A DNA stretch of 64,000 nucleotides from Glandiceps talaboti (Eukaryota; Hemichordata; Enteropneusta; Spengelidae): the NCBI RefSeq assembly GCF_964340395.1, contig NC_135551.1, positions 12,018,379-12,082,378 on the forward strand. Direction: 5' to 3'. A program made the translations under genes and the position numbers. The notes under the pieces were generated by a model. It was given only the letters and a program-made list of their open reading frames with translations, was not told where the DNA came from and did no database searches. This document shows positions 1 through 13,500 of the stretch, in pieces (within the stretch, counting starts at the first letter, position 1; the number at the start of each line of letters is the position of its first letter).

Positions 1-1172
1 CATACTTGCTAGCAGGTAGTGTGTATAGATAATTTGTATCTTATATTAGCTTTCATTCATACTTGCTAGCAGGTAGATAATTCTTATCTTATATTAGCTT
101 TCATTCATACTTGCTAGCAGGTAGTGTGTATAGATAATTCTTATCTTATATTAGCTTCCATTCATACTTGCTAGCAGGTAGTGTGTATAGATAATTCTTA
201 TCTTATATTAGCTTTCATTCATACTTGCTAGCAGGTAGTGTGTATAATAATTCTTATCTTATATTAGCTTTCATTCATACTTGCTAGCAGGTAGTGTGTA
301 TAGATAATTTGTATCTTATATTAGCTTTCATTCATACTTGCTAGCAGGTAGAGTGTATAGATAATTCTTATCTTATATTAGCTTTCATTCATACTTGCTT
401 GCAGGTAGTGTGTATAGAAAATTCTTATCTTATATTAGCTTTCATTCATACTTGCTAGCAGGTAGTGTGTATAATAATTCTTATCTTATATAAGCTTTCA
501 TTCATACTTGCTAGCAGGTAGTGTGTATAGATAATTCTCATCTTATATTAGGTTTCATTCATACTTGCTAGCCGGTAGTGTGTATAGATAATTCCTATCG
601 TATATTAGCTTTCATTCATACTTGCTAGCAGGTAGTGTGTATAGATAATTCTTATCTTATATTAGCTTTCATTCATACTTGCTAGCAAGTAGTGTGTATA
701 GATAATTCTTATCTTATATTAGCTTTCATTCATACTTGCTAGCAGGTAGTGTGTATAGATAATTCTTATCTTATATTAGCTTTCATTCATACTTGTTAGC
801 AGGTAGTGTGTATAGATAATTCTTATCTTATATAAGCTTTCATTCATACTTGCTAGCAGGTAGTGTGTATAGATAATTCTCATCTTATATTAGCTTTCAT
901 TCATACTTGCTAGCTGGTAGTGTGTATAGATAATTCCTATCGTATATTAGCTTTCATTCATACTTGCTAGCAAGCAGTGCATGTGTATAGATAATTCTTA
1001 TCTTATATTAGCTTTCATTCATACTTGCTAGCAGGTAGTGTGTATAGATAATTCTTATCTTATATTAGCTTTCATTCGTACTTGCTAGCAGGTAGTGTTT
1101 ATAGATAATTCTTATCTTATATTAGCTTTCATTCGTACTTGCTAGCAGGTAGTGTGTATAGATAACTCCTAT
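1..1172. repeat. 57-bp minisatellite, about 20 copies
   Basis: Head-to-tail copies of a 57-bp unit that begins catacttgctagcaggtagt and ends ttagctttcatt. Copies differ by a few substitutions and small deletions of gtgta or gata. The array starts before the window and stops near 1172. It lies downstream of the last visible exon of the minus-strand gene, so it is either in an intron or 3' of that gene. No coding frame is kept between copies. Confidence 0.97.
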
Positions 1173-1442
1173 CTTTATGACATGTGAAGCTCTTCATGTA
1201 TATCATGATATATCCAGTGTCCCAATGAAAAAAAAAAGATATATGAGGAAATTATCCTAAGAATAATTTATGGAATTGCATAATAATATTATAGGATCAT
1301 ACAATTAGAAAAAAGTTATTTTACATAAATTTGGTGATTATAATAGCATGTACACAGTCACTATTGACAGTCACTGTTAATGTTGAAGGAACACATCCTA
1401 CATCGTCACACAAAACTCAACTGTGAAACCAAACCCAATCAT

Positions 1443-1671
1443 ATCTCAATCTAATCTGATTAAAATCTGATGTGGTGAAAGTGGCCAGATGCCTATATTT
1501 ACCTCTATTTCCATTGTTTCATATCGTTTGTTTTGTTGTGGGTGATCGCTGCCTTAATTCCCATGCGATCACCCAGAGCAAAACAAACTATACAAAATAA
1601 TATGAATTGACTGAGGTAAATAAAGGCATCTAGCTGCTTTCACCATGTCAGATTTTAATCAGATTGATCTC
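1443..1671. mobile_element. foldback MITE, about 100-bp arms
   Basis: The left arm (1443-1550) and right arm (1565-1671) are close inverted copies. Both contain ctgattaaaatctga, gatgcct, ttacctc and gggtgatcgc, and they are separated by a loop of about 15 bases (ctgccttaattccca). It has no coding capacity and looks like a palindromic non-autonomous DNA element. A target-site duplication is not clear. Confidence 0.8.
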
Positions 1672-2446
1672 TATCCCTACATTCTGACACAATAACCTCT
1701 TCATCGCATCTTTCCTCACCTCTACTAGTAGTATGCAAACAGCAAGCCTCTACTCAAAATTATCTCCTGCACATTTTATACTCTTAATCAGTATCTAAAC
1801 TACATTCCAGTGTTTAGTGTACTACAGCTTACAATATTACACAACCAACTTTATAGACCAAGGAGAGTTTGCATGATTCCTCCATGTTTAATATCATTCC
1901 AACTGCCAATCAGCAAACAAGTAATCTCAAGCATTGACAATAATTAGAAGTTGATCACAACAATGTGTAACAGGGCCAAACACAGCCACTGAAACCCTAC
2001 TCATCAAAATGAAAGCAACTCAAAACAATGATACATCCCTTCACAAACCAATTGGGGAAATTCATCACCCACCCCGATGACACCCAATCACACCATCTCC
2101 AGTGTACTTGTGCTATATCCTGTCTCAGATGTCATTGCAGATGCTGACATGTCAAACATGCATAGTATTGTGTAACCATTTGCAACCTCCACAACACTTG
2201 GTAGCAGAGACTGCTGCCACCAGGCTTGCCAACTACATTAGAATCCTTTTTTATTGAACAGGAACTATCTATGATCATATTTAATTAACATTATTCTTAC
2301 TTTACCAAAGAAATTGATTTTAATACACATACTATCTTTTAATTATAACTAAAACTTACAAGATTTAATGTATGTATACCAATGCAGCAGATCATTATAA
2401 GTGACATCTGATATTTGAAATTTTTCATCCATGTGGGTACACCTAC
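1672..2446. other. no gene seen; intron or 3' flank
   Basis: AT-rich sequence without a supported exon on either strand. It follows the donor site of the ankyrin exon on the minus strand, so it is probably the next intron of that gene. I found no repeat structure in it. Confidence 0.5.
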
Positions 2447-2644
2447 CTTGTCTTTCACATCTAACTTGGCTTTGGCTTCCACTAAACACTTAACCATGTT
2501 GAGATTGTTGTTAGAAGCAGCAATATGCAATGCTGTGTAACCTTCAGCTGTAACCACATCAATGTCTTCAGTCCCTGTCTCTATAAGTTTCAGGGCAGAC
2601 TCTGTGTCACCATTTAAAGCTGCAATGTGTAGGTCTGTCCAGCT
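2447..2644 (-). CDS. exon with two ankyrin repeats
   Basis: The exon is 198 bp, exactly 66 codons or two 33-residue ankyrin units. Each unit carries the hallmark TDLHIAALNGD or TALHIAASNNN at the first helix, followed by a second helix (SALKLIETG, MVKCLVEAKAKLD). The acceptor is ttacag after a pyrimidine-rich tract and the donor is GACAAG|GTAGGT; both ends are phase 0. Ankyrin repeats bind partner proteins. More repeats probably follow beyond the left edge of the window. Confidence 0.85.
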
Positions 2645-5600
2645 CTGTAAGACAAAATGAACTTGTTTGAGTGGTAATCTAAAACTCTATAAGTCCCCAT
2701 GTGAGATATACTCCATGTCAATCTGTTCAACTCTACCAGGCAAAGTGAAAATACCTATTTTACAACAAAACCACTTGGACATATAGGATTCAATAAACAG
2801 TAAAGTGTTCCTGGCCAAGAAGTCTTGGCGAGGAACACTTTATTGTCTATTCTATATATGCAAATGATATCATAAAACTTCCCAGTTCTGATCTATGCAG
2901 TGATGGGTTAGAACCAATTCACAAGATATTGTAAATTTACAGACTTTATATGATAACTGATACCAACACATGAAATGGATGATGCATGCAAACTCACGTA
3001 ATTGTATTTTAAACAACAAATTTAAGTGAATATTTTGAGTCATGACTTCAAACTGGGGTATCAGCAGTTGCACTGCAGTGTAATACCAAAAACCATGAGT
3101 GCATACCCATATGCAAATGATATGTAAATGAGTGCACGATCATTCCTTGTCCATAAAATTGCTTTATCACATAAAAAATGACTTCTGTGACATTTGTTCT
3201 GTTTTGGACAAAACATAATAAAATGTATAACATATACCAGAACCGCATAAGGTATCAGTGTCAGTTGGTACTAGGAGTATATTTGCACTCATAATTACTA
3301 CCATATATGAAATTAAAAGTCATGATATTTTATATATAGCTTTCAGAATATAGAGCAAACGGAACACACATCAAAATAACTGATCAGATACAAAAAGCCA
3401 TTCAATTTGTCAACGAATTTGGAAAGATTTTCTGATATAACCTTTGGCACTTTCTCTGGCTTCCAGATATCTGTCTTTTCTGGAGATGAACTGCCATCCT
3501 CTGCTTGTTCAGCTTCACCAAGTAAGAACGTCTTAACTTTATGTATCAGCTGCTCCTATATTACAAATGTACACATCATAATATAAAGATAAACAAAAAA
3601 AGGGAGACTTTCATTTATCTACAACAAAATCATACACTCTGTAGTACACTCATAAGGCATTATGTGTCACCACAATTTATGTAAGTTATACACGTGACTA
3701 ATAATCTGAACAAACATTGTGATTTTGAATACTGTTTTGGAAGATGTCTTATCTCAATGAAAAAGTGAAATGTTTTTAGGTAATGGAAATTGTCAAGGTA
3801 TCTATCAAATATATGTTGTTTCATAGACATTACAATGCACTGTTATTACATCTTATGTTTCCATGGTTACTGAAATGTTATTACAAGTATCATTAAATAA
3901 TGCACACACTGAACTTTCCACTGAAAAGCTAAACGAGTCATTGAAAATGACATAGTCCCCGCTATAATTGGGTTTTAAGGAACTGGCAGTTTATGTTGTC
4001 ATTTTCAAACCTGGTTAATGTTGTTTGGCCTCATATGGTTGTTTTTGCATGTCTGAGTTATGGCTTTGGACATGAAAACTGTGCCAACAAAATGGCTGCC
4101 AGGCAGCCATATTGGATTGTATCACAACGAAAATGGATATGCACATGTATGTCATAGAACACTGTGCTAATACCAACTTTGAATGAGATCTGTTCAAGCA
4201 TGTCTGAGTTATGGCTTTCGACATGGAAAATTCGCAAACAAAATGGCTGCCAGGCAGCCATATTGGATTGTATCACGACAACAATGAATATGCACATGTA
4301 TGTCATAGAACACTGTCATAATACCAACTTTGAATAAGATCTGTTCAAGCATGTCTGAGTTGTGGCTGGACATGGAAATTCGTCAACAAAATGGCTGCCA
4401 AACAGCCATATTGGAACGTATCATGACAACAATGAACATGCACATGTATGTCATAGACCACTGTCCTAATACCAACTTTGAATAAGATCTGTTCAAGCAT
4501 GTCTGAGTTATGGCTTCGGACAGGGAAAATTCACAAACAAAATGGTTGTTATGCGGCCATATTGGATCGTATCATAAAACAAATTGACGTACATATGTAT
4601 GCCATAGCATCTTGCCCCTGTACCAAGTTTGAAACAAGCGACCTATCGGTCAGAATAGCTCCGCTATTTTTTTTATTTTTTTTATTTTGGTGACATGTAG
4701 GAGTGGTTCAGTTCTTCACTATGCAGTTTTGTTTTAGCGATGTAATAATTTAAAAGTGGTTACTGGTTTCATATGATGTCTCACTATAAAACACATTTTA
4801 CACAGAAGTTGGTAATGTATTGTACTTTACCATAGTCACCATTTTATAACAAAAATCTACTGTTATGAAAAATTGCACAAAATCTCTGAAAAACAAGTCA
4901 TTGAGAATGACATAGTCCCCGCTATAATTGGGTTTTAAGGAATTATCACTACTCTGATCACGCAACAACATTTGTGAACCTAAAACAAACAGACTTAGAT
5001 ATGTTGTGTGTGCTTGTTGGACATGGAATATGCCTCCAACAATAAAGGATTGGTTGGGTATGGGGGATCATATCACGATGAAAATGGACTCTGAGTTATG
5101 GCTTTGGACATGGAAAATTCACAAACAAAATGGCTGCCAGGCAGCCATATTGGATCGTATCACGACGAAAATGGATATGCACATGTATGTCATAGAACAC
5201 TGTCCTAATACCAACTTTAAATGAGATCTGTTCAAGCATGTCTGAGTTATGGCTTTGGACATGAAAATTCGCAAACAAAATGGCTGCCAGGCAGCCATAT
5301 TGGATGGTATCACAACGAAAATGGATATGCACATGTATGTCATAGAACACTGTCCTAATACCAACTTTGAATGAGATCTGTATAAGCATGTCTGAGTTAT
5401 GGCTTTGGACATGGAAAATTCACAAACAAAATGGCTGGCAGGCAGCCATATTGGATCGTATCACGACGAAAATGGATATACACATGTATGTCATAGAACA
5501 CTGTCCTAATGCCAACTTTGAATGAGATCTGTTCAAGCATGTCTGAGTTATGGCTTTGGACATGAAAATTCACAAACAAAATTGCTACCAGGCAGCCATG

Positions 5601-8600
5601 TTGGATCGTATCACAATGAAAATGGATATGCACATGTATGTCATAGAACACTGTCCTAATACCAACTTTGAATGAGATCTGTTCAAGCATGTCTGAGTTA
5701 TGGCTTTGGACATGAAAATTCACAAACAAAATGGCTGCTAGGCGGCCATATTGGATCGTATCATAAAACAAATTGACGTGCATATGTATGCCATAGTATG
5801 TTGCCCCTGTACCAAGTTTGAAAAAAAATCGGTCCAGGCATCTCCAAGAAACAGCTGCGGACGGACGGACGGACGCACGCACGGACGGACGGATGCACGC
5901 ACGGACGGACGGACAGACGGAACCCAATCCATAAGTCCCCGTTCTGGACTTCGTCCGCGGGGACTAAAAATGACTGGGAAATGCACACAAGAAAAAGAAA
6001 AAAAAGAAAGGATTTTGAGGTTGGCTATAAATAATTCCAGTGTCTTACAGCTTTAACCCTGGAAAAAGTTAATGATGAATGAAATAAACTAGGGAATTTC
6101 AATTTTCTAAAGTCAACAACATTCAACTTGTACTAGTTGTAGTAGATATATAGGGAAGAAATGTATTAATCGCCATCTTACATGTAGTTTCCGTATGGCG
6201 ACAATCCCAAGTACCTGGAAAAGTCATTCTCAGCCATACGTTACAGTGGTAACACTCGTTCATGTTCGATTACCTTTCATAAAGAAAACACAACGAAATG
6301 GTTGAAGTGATCTTCTTTTTAAATTTCTTTTTATCACAAAAACAAAATCTGATCAAAAGTGTTGTAAACTAAACCAGAAAGAATTATCGGAATGGCTAAA
6401 CTTCCCGATGAACTGGAGTAAGGTCCAAGCCTCGATAGTACGTGAGGAAATCGTCTCAAACTACCGATACAACTTTCAAAATATAACTTGACATGTCTTC
6501 ATTTGTTAGAGTTATACAATTCAAGACGGGTTTTCACTCGAAAAAAACAATTCTGTGAATAATGACACTCTGAACGCAGTGATTTCTCGGACGATGTTAC
6601 CACTGTAACGTATGTCTGGCAACGACTTGCTTCCGGGTTAGTCCCTCGTGCAACCGGGTGCTTGGGATTGTCGCCGTACGGAAACTCACTTGTAGTGCAT
6701 TACCACATCGGTAATTTTGACGCTGTAATTTTGCCACCAATATTGATCGTACAAAAACAAAACTCCATAAATGAACCACAAAGTACTTTCCCTTTCAAAA
6801 TGTGTTAATTTTAGAAAGAGTATTATCGTTTTTATTGACGACTGACTCTGTCAAAAATCGTCCCATACACTTCAGTTCAGGCATGCATGACTTCTCACTT
6901 GATCGTGAGGTGCGTATGCTGGAACGAACCATTCTGTAGGAGGGGTGGAGGTTTGGATTTGAAGTTTACAACCCTGTTTCGAATAAATATTTGTCATTTG
7001 GGCGCACAATGCATAGTATTAAGACTATAGCACATATTACATTGCTTGTTTGACGTCAATAGTGTCTTTTGAAAAGTTGCAGTTTACCTAAAGTCTTGCC
7101 GACTGATTTCCAATATGGCGTATTTCCATAATTTAAATTTTAAAAAAAAATCATAAAAAATAGAAAAGACATGCTGACTTGAAATTAACAAATCTAAGTA
7201 AGCTACCCCCTGCGCATCAACACACCAGATATCAAAGCAATCTGACAAGAAGTACGTGAGGACATGATGAAAATGTCATTTTATGAAAAAAAATCATAAA
7301 AAATTGAAAATGGCACAGATCAACTTGGCATGAACAAATCTGAATAGCCTCCCCCGAATCAGTGCTTCACTTATATTGCACTTTGGGGCAAAAGTGAACT
7401 TGAAGGTTTCGTAATGGTAATCTTCACAGATAGTTTATAAAATACCGCCAATGGCGTTGTAGCACAACTGTACAGTTTTAAAAAATGCTAACATGCGAAC
7501 AATAAGTGTTCATTTGGTGAATGACTATCCAGTTGCCTATCCAACCATTTTGCTATCTTTACGATATATGCTATCATTTGGCTGTTGCTATGGACGTGGT
7601 CTTGTTGCTAGGCATATTTACATACATTTTTTGAATGTTTATTCAATTGTCTATTAATCTCCATTGTTATCTTCACAATATATGTGATCATTTGGCTGTT
7701 GCTATGGGCGTGGTCTTATTGCTAGGCACACTTGCATACATTTTTTGAATGTTTATTCATTTGTCTTCTATTCCTGTTATCTTTGCAATATATGTGATTA
7801 TTTGGCTGTTGCTATGGGCGTGGTCTTGTTGCTAGGCATATTTACATACATTTTTTTGAATGTTTATTCAATTGTCTATTAATCCCCTTTGTTATCTTTG
7901 CAATATATGTGATCATTTGGCTGTTGCTATGGGCGTGGTCTTGTTGCTAGGCACATTTGCATACATTTTTTGAATGTTTATTCATTTGTCTTTCTATTCC
8001 TGTTATCTTTGCTATATACATGATTATTTGGCTGTTGCTATGGGCGTGGTCTTGTTGCTAGGCAAATTTACATACATTTTTTGAACGTTTATTCAATTGC
8101 CTGTTAATCCCTGTTGTTATCTTTGTGAAATACACGACCGTTTGGCTGTTGCTATGGGCGTGGTCATGGTTGCTACGGTATTTGCATACATTTTTTGAAT
8201 GTTTATTCATTTGCCTACCATATGATGTTGTTATTTGACCAAAATATACTGCCATTTGGTTGTTGCTAAGGGCGTGGTGATGGTTGCTAGGGCCAATTTT
8301 GTCAAAATGTTTTGAAGAATAACATGCAGAAACATCTCACCAAGTTTCAGACTCGGTGACCAAGTACTTTTTGAGATATAAGTTTTTGACCAAAAATGAA
8401 CATTTTTACACCTAATTTGCATATCACTCATGGAATCATGGTATGCTTAATATTTCTTTGTCCATACATCTCTAGATACATTCCCATTAAATTTCAGCCC
8501 ATTCTGCTCAGTAGTTTTGGAATTATAGTTTTTAACCAAAAAGACACATTTTTAGCCCTAATTTGCATATCACTGATGGAATCATCCCGTCATGGACAAA

Positions 8601-8808
8601 TCTTACTTTACATCCCCTTAAGAATGTTCCCACCAAATTTCGCACTAATCTGCCCAGTAGTTTCTGAGTTTAAGTTTTTTGACCAAAAATCACACATCTA
8701 TGATGCGATCATTTTGATTTGAACAATTTCCCAACTAGACACCCAAGCTAATGGACCCACCAAATATCATGGCAATCGGTTCAGCAGTTTTTGAGTTTAA
8801 GTTGTTTA

Positions 8809-8855
<47 letters not shown>

Positions 8856-8864
8856 AGACAGACT

Positions 8865-8899
<35 letters not shown>

Positions 8900-10498
8900 G
8901 CCGGGCGATCCCTATAGCACTACTGAGCCTCAGTTCAGTTGTGCTAAAAAGGAGTTAATCTAAAATGTTCCCTACTCGTCACTATGAACTTGTAATGGTA
9001 ATCTTCACAGATAGTTTATAAAAGGAGTTAATCTAAAATGTTCCCTACTCGTCACTATGAACTTGTAATGGTAATCTTCACAGATAGTTTATAAAAGGAG
9101 TTAATCTAAAATGTTCCCTACTCGTCACTATGAACTTGTAAGAAGGGATTAATACACTTTCTATTTTGGACACTACATGTTATTGACACTACAAATCACC
9201 ACATATCATCAGATTCCAGTTTCTATTATACACTAGGTATGACCATGCCGGTGACTTTACTATACATGCAATATCAATTAATGCCACTATACCAATGTTA
9301 TGGGGCAATTTAAAACTTACATTTATGTCACTCAGCTATTCGAAGCTTGGAAATATTACCTGAAAGGCTATGAATAACCTAAACATTGTCTTAATAGAAG
9401 CAAAAAACTGCAGATCTGCCAGGGGGAAAACCCCAAAGGACTCCCTCACCCCCAGAGGTCACCCATGCATTCAACCAGCAATCAGATGCACCAACAACCT
9501 TTTTACTGTCATAATGGTATTAAACTTTTCTTAAATATTTTCACTAAATTCTAATTTGAGATGATATTGTCTTTTAAAGATGTGAAATGTTTGCCAAGGT
9601 AGTCTAAAATTGCCTTAAACTCCAAATCAATGATACTACCAGTAGATGTGCTGACCTTTACTACATGTATATAATGATGACATTTAACTGTTTAAGAACA
9701 TATTTCAACCCTGTGTGAGTTATAAAGAATAGTTTCTGATACTTGATGGTGCTGTCTTGTAAAGCATGGATTGAGTTATTGATTGAAAGGGTCTGAATAG
9801 CCTAAAAATTGGCTTTAAGAGTAAAAATCCTCCAGGGCTTCTAGAAGGAGATCCCCACATGAGGTGGACATATACCAGTCTCAAGCTCTTCCTCTCTTAC
9901 TGTCAAGATGCTATCAAAGTATATTTCAAAAGTATTTCAACCCTGTGTAGTTGCTTTTTACATGTTGGTGCTGTCTTGTAAAGCTTGGAAATTATTGTCT
10001 GAAAGGGTTTGAATAGTCTCAATATCGACTTTTCAGAGTAAAAAGCCTCCAGGAATTCTAGGACCCCCCCCCCCCCCTCACTACATGAGGTGTACACATC
10101 TCAGTCTCAAGCTCTTCCCCTACCTCTTATCAAACTTAATACTTCAAAAATATACATGTTGGTGCTGTCTTGTAAAGCTTACTCTATAAATTATTGTCTG
10201 AAAGGGCCTGAATAGTCTAAAAATTGACTTTTCAGAGTAAAAAAAAGGGGGGCTTCTAAGGGGAGACCCCCTAGGACCCCATAACAGATATACATATTCG
10301 CTGCTCAAGCTGTCCCATACCTTTCATTGTCAAGATGCTATTAAACTCCTTTTGGAAAATATTTACCATGTGTAGTCAATAATTATAATTATGATAGTGC
10401 TAGCCTGGGATCTTATAAAGTAGATGCCAGACAGTCAAGCAGTCCATACTGAGTCACTAAAAAAAATACCTGTCATGTGAATATTATATATATATGGG

Positions 10499-10536
<38 letters not shown>

Positions 10537-13500
10537 CATATTTTAGAAATAAGTGATGGGGGGGCAGCCTGTTTTTGGTTTTACAGATACGGGGGGGGGG
10601 GGGGGTTCAGTGATATTTTGTCGGCCCAATTTAAGAATCACCCCCTCCTCCCCCCCCCCCCCCCCGGCTGAAGAAACTGACCGGTCCCTAATATGATTTT
10701 TGCACTTGTCATTTGTCACTGTAACATATTCTATACATACCTCTGATGGGTCATCCCGTGTATAGCTGTCTACCATATCAAACAAATCTGATAACAGTTG
10801 TTGACATTTAGTCATATCTTTCTGTATCTCATCAATCATTTGCTGTTTCTGGTCTACTAGATTCTGTAGCTCTTTCACCTTTCCAGAGAGTAATTCATCT
10901 TCCTGTGTAGATTGTACCTTAGACTGTGCCAGTTGTCTTGATAAAGTTTCTACGTTCTTTTGTGCATCTTTTAGTAGAATTTTCCTTGTTTCCAATTCAA
11001 AGTCTTTCTGACCTACAGACACTTTCATTACTACCTCAGATGATTCCTTCTCCTTCTTTAATTCTCCATTTTCTATTGTGAGGTTTCTGATCATTCTTAA
11101 GTACTCTTTTTCCGATACTGCATCTATCAACAACGGAACACCTCTGAGATTTCCACTGCTTGTATCTGCATATTTGGTGTCAATGTCTATACCATCACTG
11201 TTAAGATCTGTGAAATGTAAAATACATGTTATTTGTTTCTGGGAATCAAGACTCTGCACAAAAGCTGTCTCAAAGTTGTGTTGTTAGAGTTGAGGCAAGT
11301 GTTGCCACTGACTATTCTATTTCTATAGGCTTGACAAAATTCACAGTTAGCACTACATGTAGTTTAGAAAGTCTTATTACAGTCTTACCAGTGGCCATTC
11401 TTGTGTCTTAGTGCCATGGTTATGTCAGTTGTACATCAGTGATAGTATACATGTAGATATCTATATAATTGTGAGCCTGTTATAATTAAATGTTATGCTG
11501 TATGTACTTACTATAGCCTAGGTTAACATACTGTTGGGTTTCAGCGAACAGTGAACCACACTTACAATGCTTGTTTGAATTGCTGGCAAGTATGAGATAT
11601 AAACAATGATGACGTAATGTTCTTAGATGGTATTCTGCACGTATGGGCAATACCGATATATGTGTTACAGTGAACTCGCATGCATGGAAACATCAATGTT
11701 GAGTAAATATAGTCAGTTTACTTTTAACACCAAAACACAAAACACAAAAATACACGGCTCATTTTTGGCCGTAACAACATTTTCAGCTTACACATTATAC
11801 ATTGGACACTTTGTAATTTAACCTTTTTTTGGTCACAGTTAATATTGTTATACTAGAAAGTAGCATTCACTGTCAAGGTATTTAAACTGTATGGTAATAT
11901 ACTATAACAATTACTTCCATGACATGTAAGATAAAAAAATAAAGTCTTACTAGTCAAGTACCTTGGTTTGATGTTCTTCACAGAAGATGAATATCAAGCC
12001 GTTGGCAAGTGTACATGCATATTAACAAGAAAATACTTGTGACCTACAGTTTGTCACTACTCGTCTAGCAACTCATACTATGACTTTAGGTCACTCATAT
12101 TTTCCTTTGCTGAACGGAGAAAAATATTGGGGGAAAATATCTAGAAATAATGTACTACACTTCTTATGTCATAGCAATTGAGGCTATTATAGGCATTTAC
12201 TTACCAACAATGATGTGCCTGTGTATCACTTTACCACTTATACAGTGGTGCCGATTTCTATCCAATAGACATTTACTTACCATCAATGATGTGCCTGTGT
12301 ATGACTTTTCCCCTTATACAGTGGTGTTGATTTCTATCCAATACCAGTAATTTCTTTATACCAAGCAAAGATAACATTCCTGCCTTGGCACTCAGAAGTT
12401 TTCTGAGCAGGCCTCCAGACTTTGTTTTAAGGACTGCAATATTTCTGATTTCTTTAGCCACCTGGTCAACTCCCTCTGCTTTCACTTTGTAGTTCTGCCC
12501 TGCTTTCACAGCTTCATTGTGGATCTTACTGATAACTTTTTCCACTTTCCTTTTGTCAAACATATCAGGGTCAATTGATATGATAGCAAGGACTGTTCCT
12601 GTAATGATTGTATTGGAGAAAACAGGTTCAAATGTGTATATTCATATCATATATTATGGAGGTTAAAATTGACTGTACATGTACACGGAAATGAATATAT
12701 TACTTAGTTAAATAATTTACATCTCTAAGGTTCAACTGGGCTAAAAACATTTGCTTTGTTTGTGGATTATAAGAAAAGACTCCATTCACCTTTAGACCGT
12801 ACAGCAGCACATTCATTCTTCTTTGCTTGCTTTTCATCAACAATCTTGTCCTTTGTATGTTGGGCTTCTTCTTTGGCAATAATCTAATTATCAAATGAAA
12901 ACATTCTTCAATAAGCTGGGCAGACAACACACTACATGCAAGCACATCTGTATGTTTACAAGCAGGTTTTAAAAAGACAACAACAACAATAATATGTAGA
13001 CAAAAAGATTAAGCATGATGCAAGTATATGAAGTAAAAGTTGAGAATACATTGTATACAGATGAGATTTAATGAACTTACATTGTAGTAGCAAAGTTTTA
13101 ACCTTTGTGAATGTTATGTCACTAACATTATGCCTTGCTTGCTATAAAGTGTATGAAAGTGTATGATAGCACCATCACAGCAAGCATATGGAGTATTAAC
13201 ATGCATGTCACAAGAGGGCGCCCTCTGTGTTGTGAAACTTATCAATTGGATGTTGTTGCAACTGATTTCCTTGGCGATGACAGTGGTGTATTTCTAAGAA
13301 TGTGAAAAAGCTGGGTCAATGTAGAGGATGCTTGAGAATGACTATACAGTCTATAGTAAACATAAAACAAATGGCTTCAAGATAACACTTGAAATTAAAG
13401 TGCACAACTGACTATTTAAATATGAAATTATTTGTCTATAGGTTTGTGGCTAGTCATTCCAAAGTTTATTTTTGGAATAGTCCCTAAAATATACAGTACA

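Larger units (their letters stand above)
4633..7260. repeat. dispersed segment, copy A (paralog at 27403-33960)
   Basis: 4633-4893 and 5966-7260 together match 27403-27670, 27671-28936 and 33703-33960 nearly base for base apart from insertions. The segment starts with gaatagctccgct; copy B ends near 34160 with agcggagcta, suggesting an inverted-repeat element family. Copy A is interrupted by the insertion 4894-5965. No coding region of its own was seen. Confidence 0.8.

Noticed and set aside
5397-5927. 176-codon open frame, with similar ones at 4058-4306, 5096-5412 and 35685-35933
   Set aside because: They are translations of the 145-bp tandem unit, which happens to stay open; the peptide repeats with the DNA and no domain or splice signal supports it.
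6597-6779. 60-codon frame, repeated at 28364-28630
   Set aside because: Lies in the duplicated foldback segment; the frame differs in length between the copies and has no domain.
10543-10740. Gly-rich C-terminal extension of the coiled-coil frame
   Set aside because: It reads through a consensus donor into a G/C-tract transposon end.
12700-12945. 81-codon open frame on the minus strand
   Set aside because: Wrong frame of the real 94-nt exon 12790-12883, whose phase matches both neighbours.
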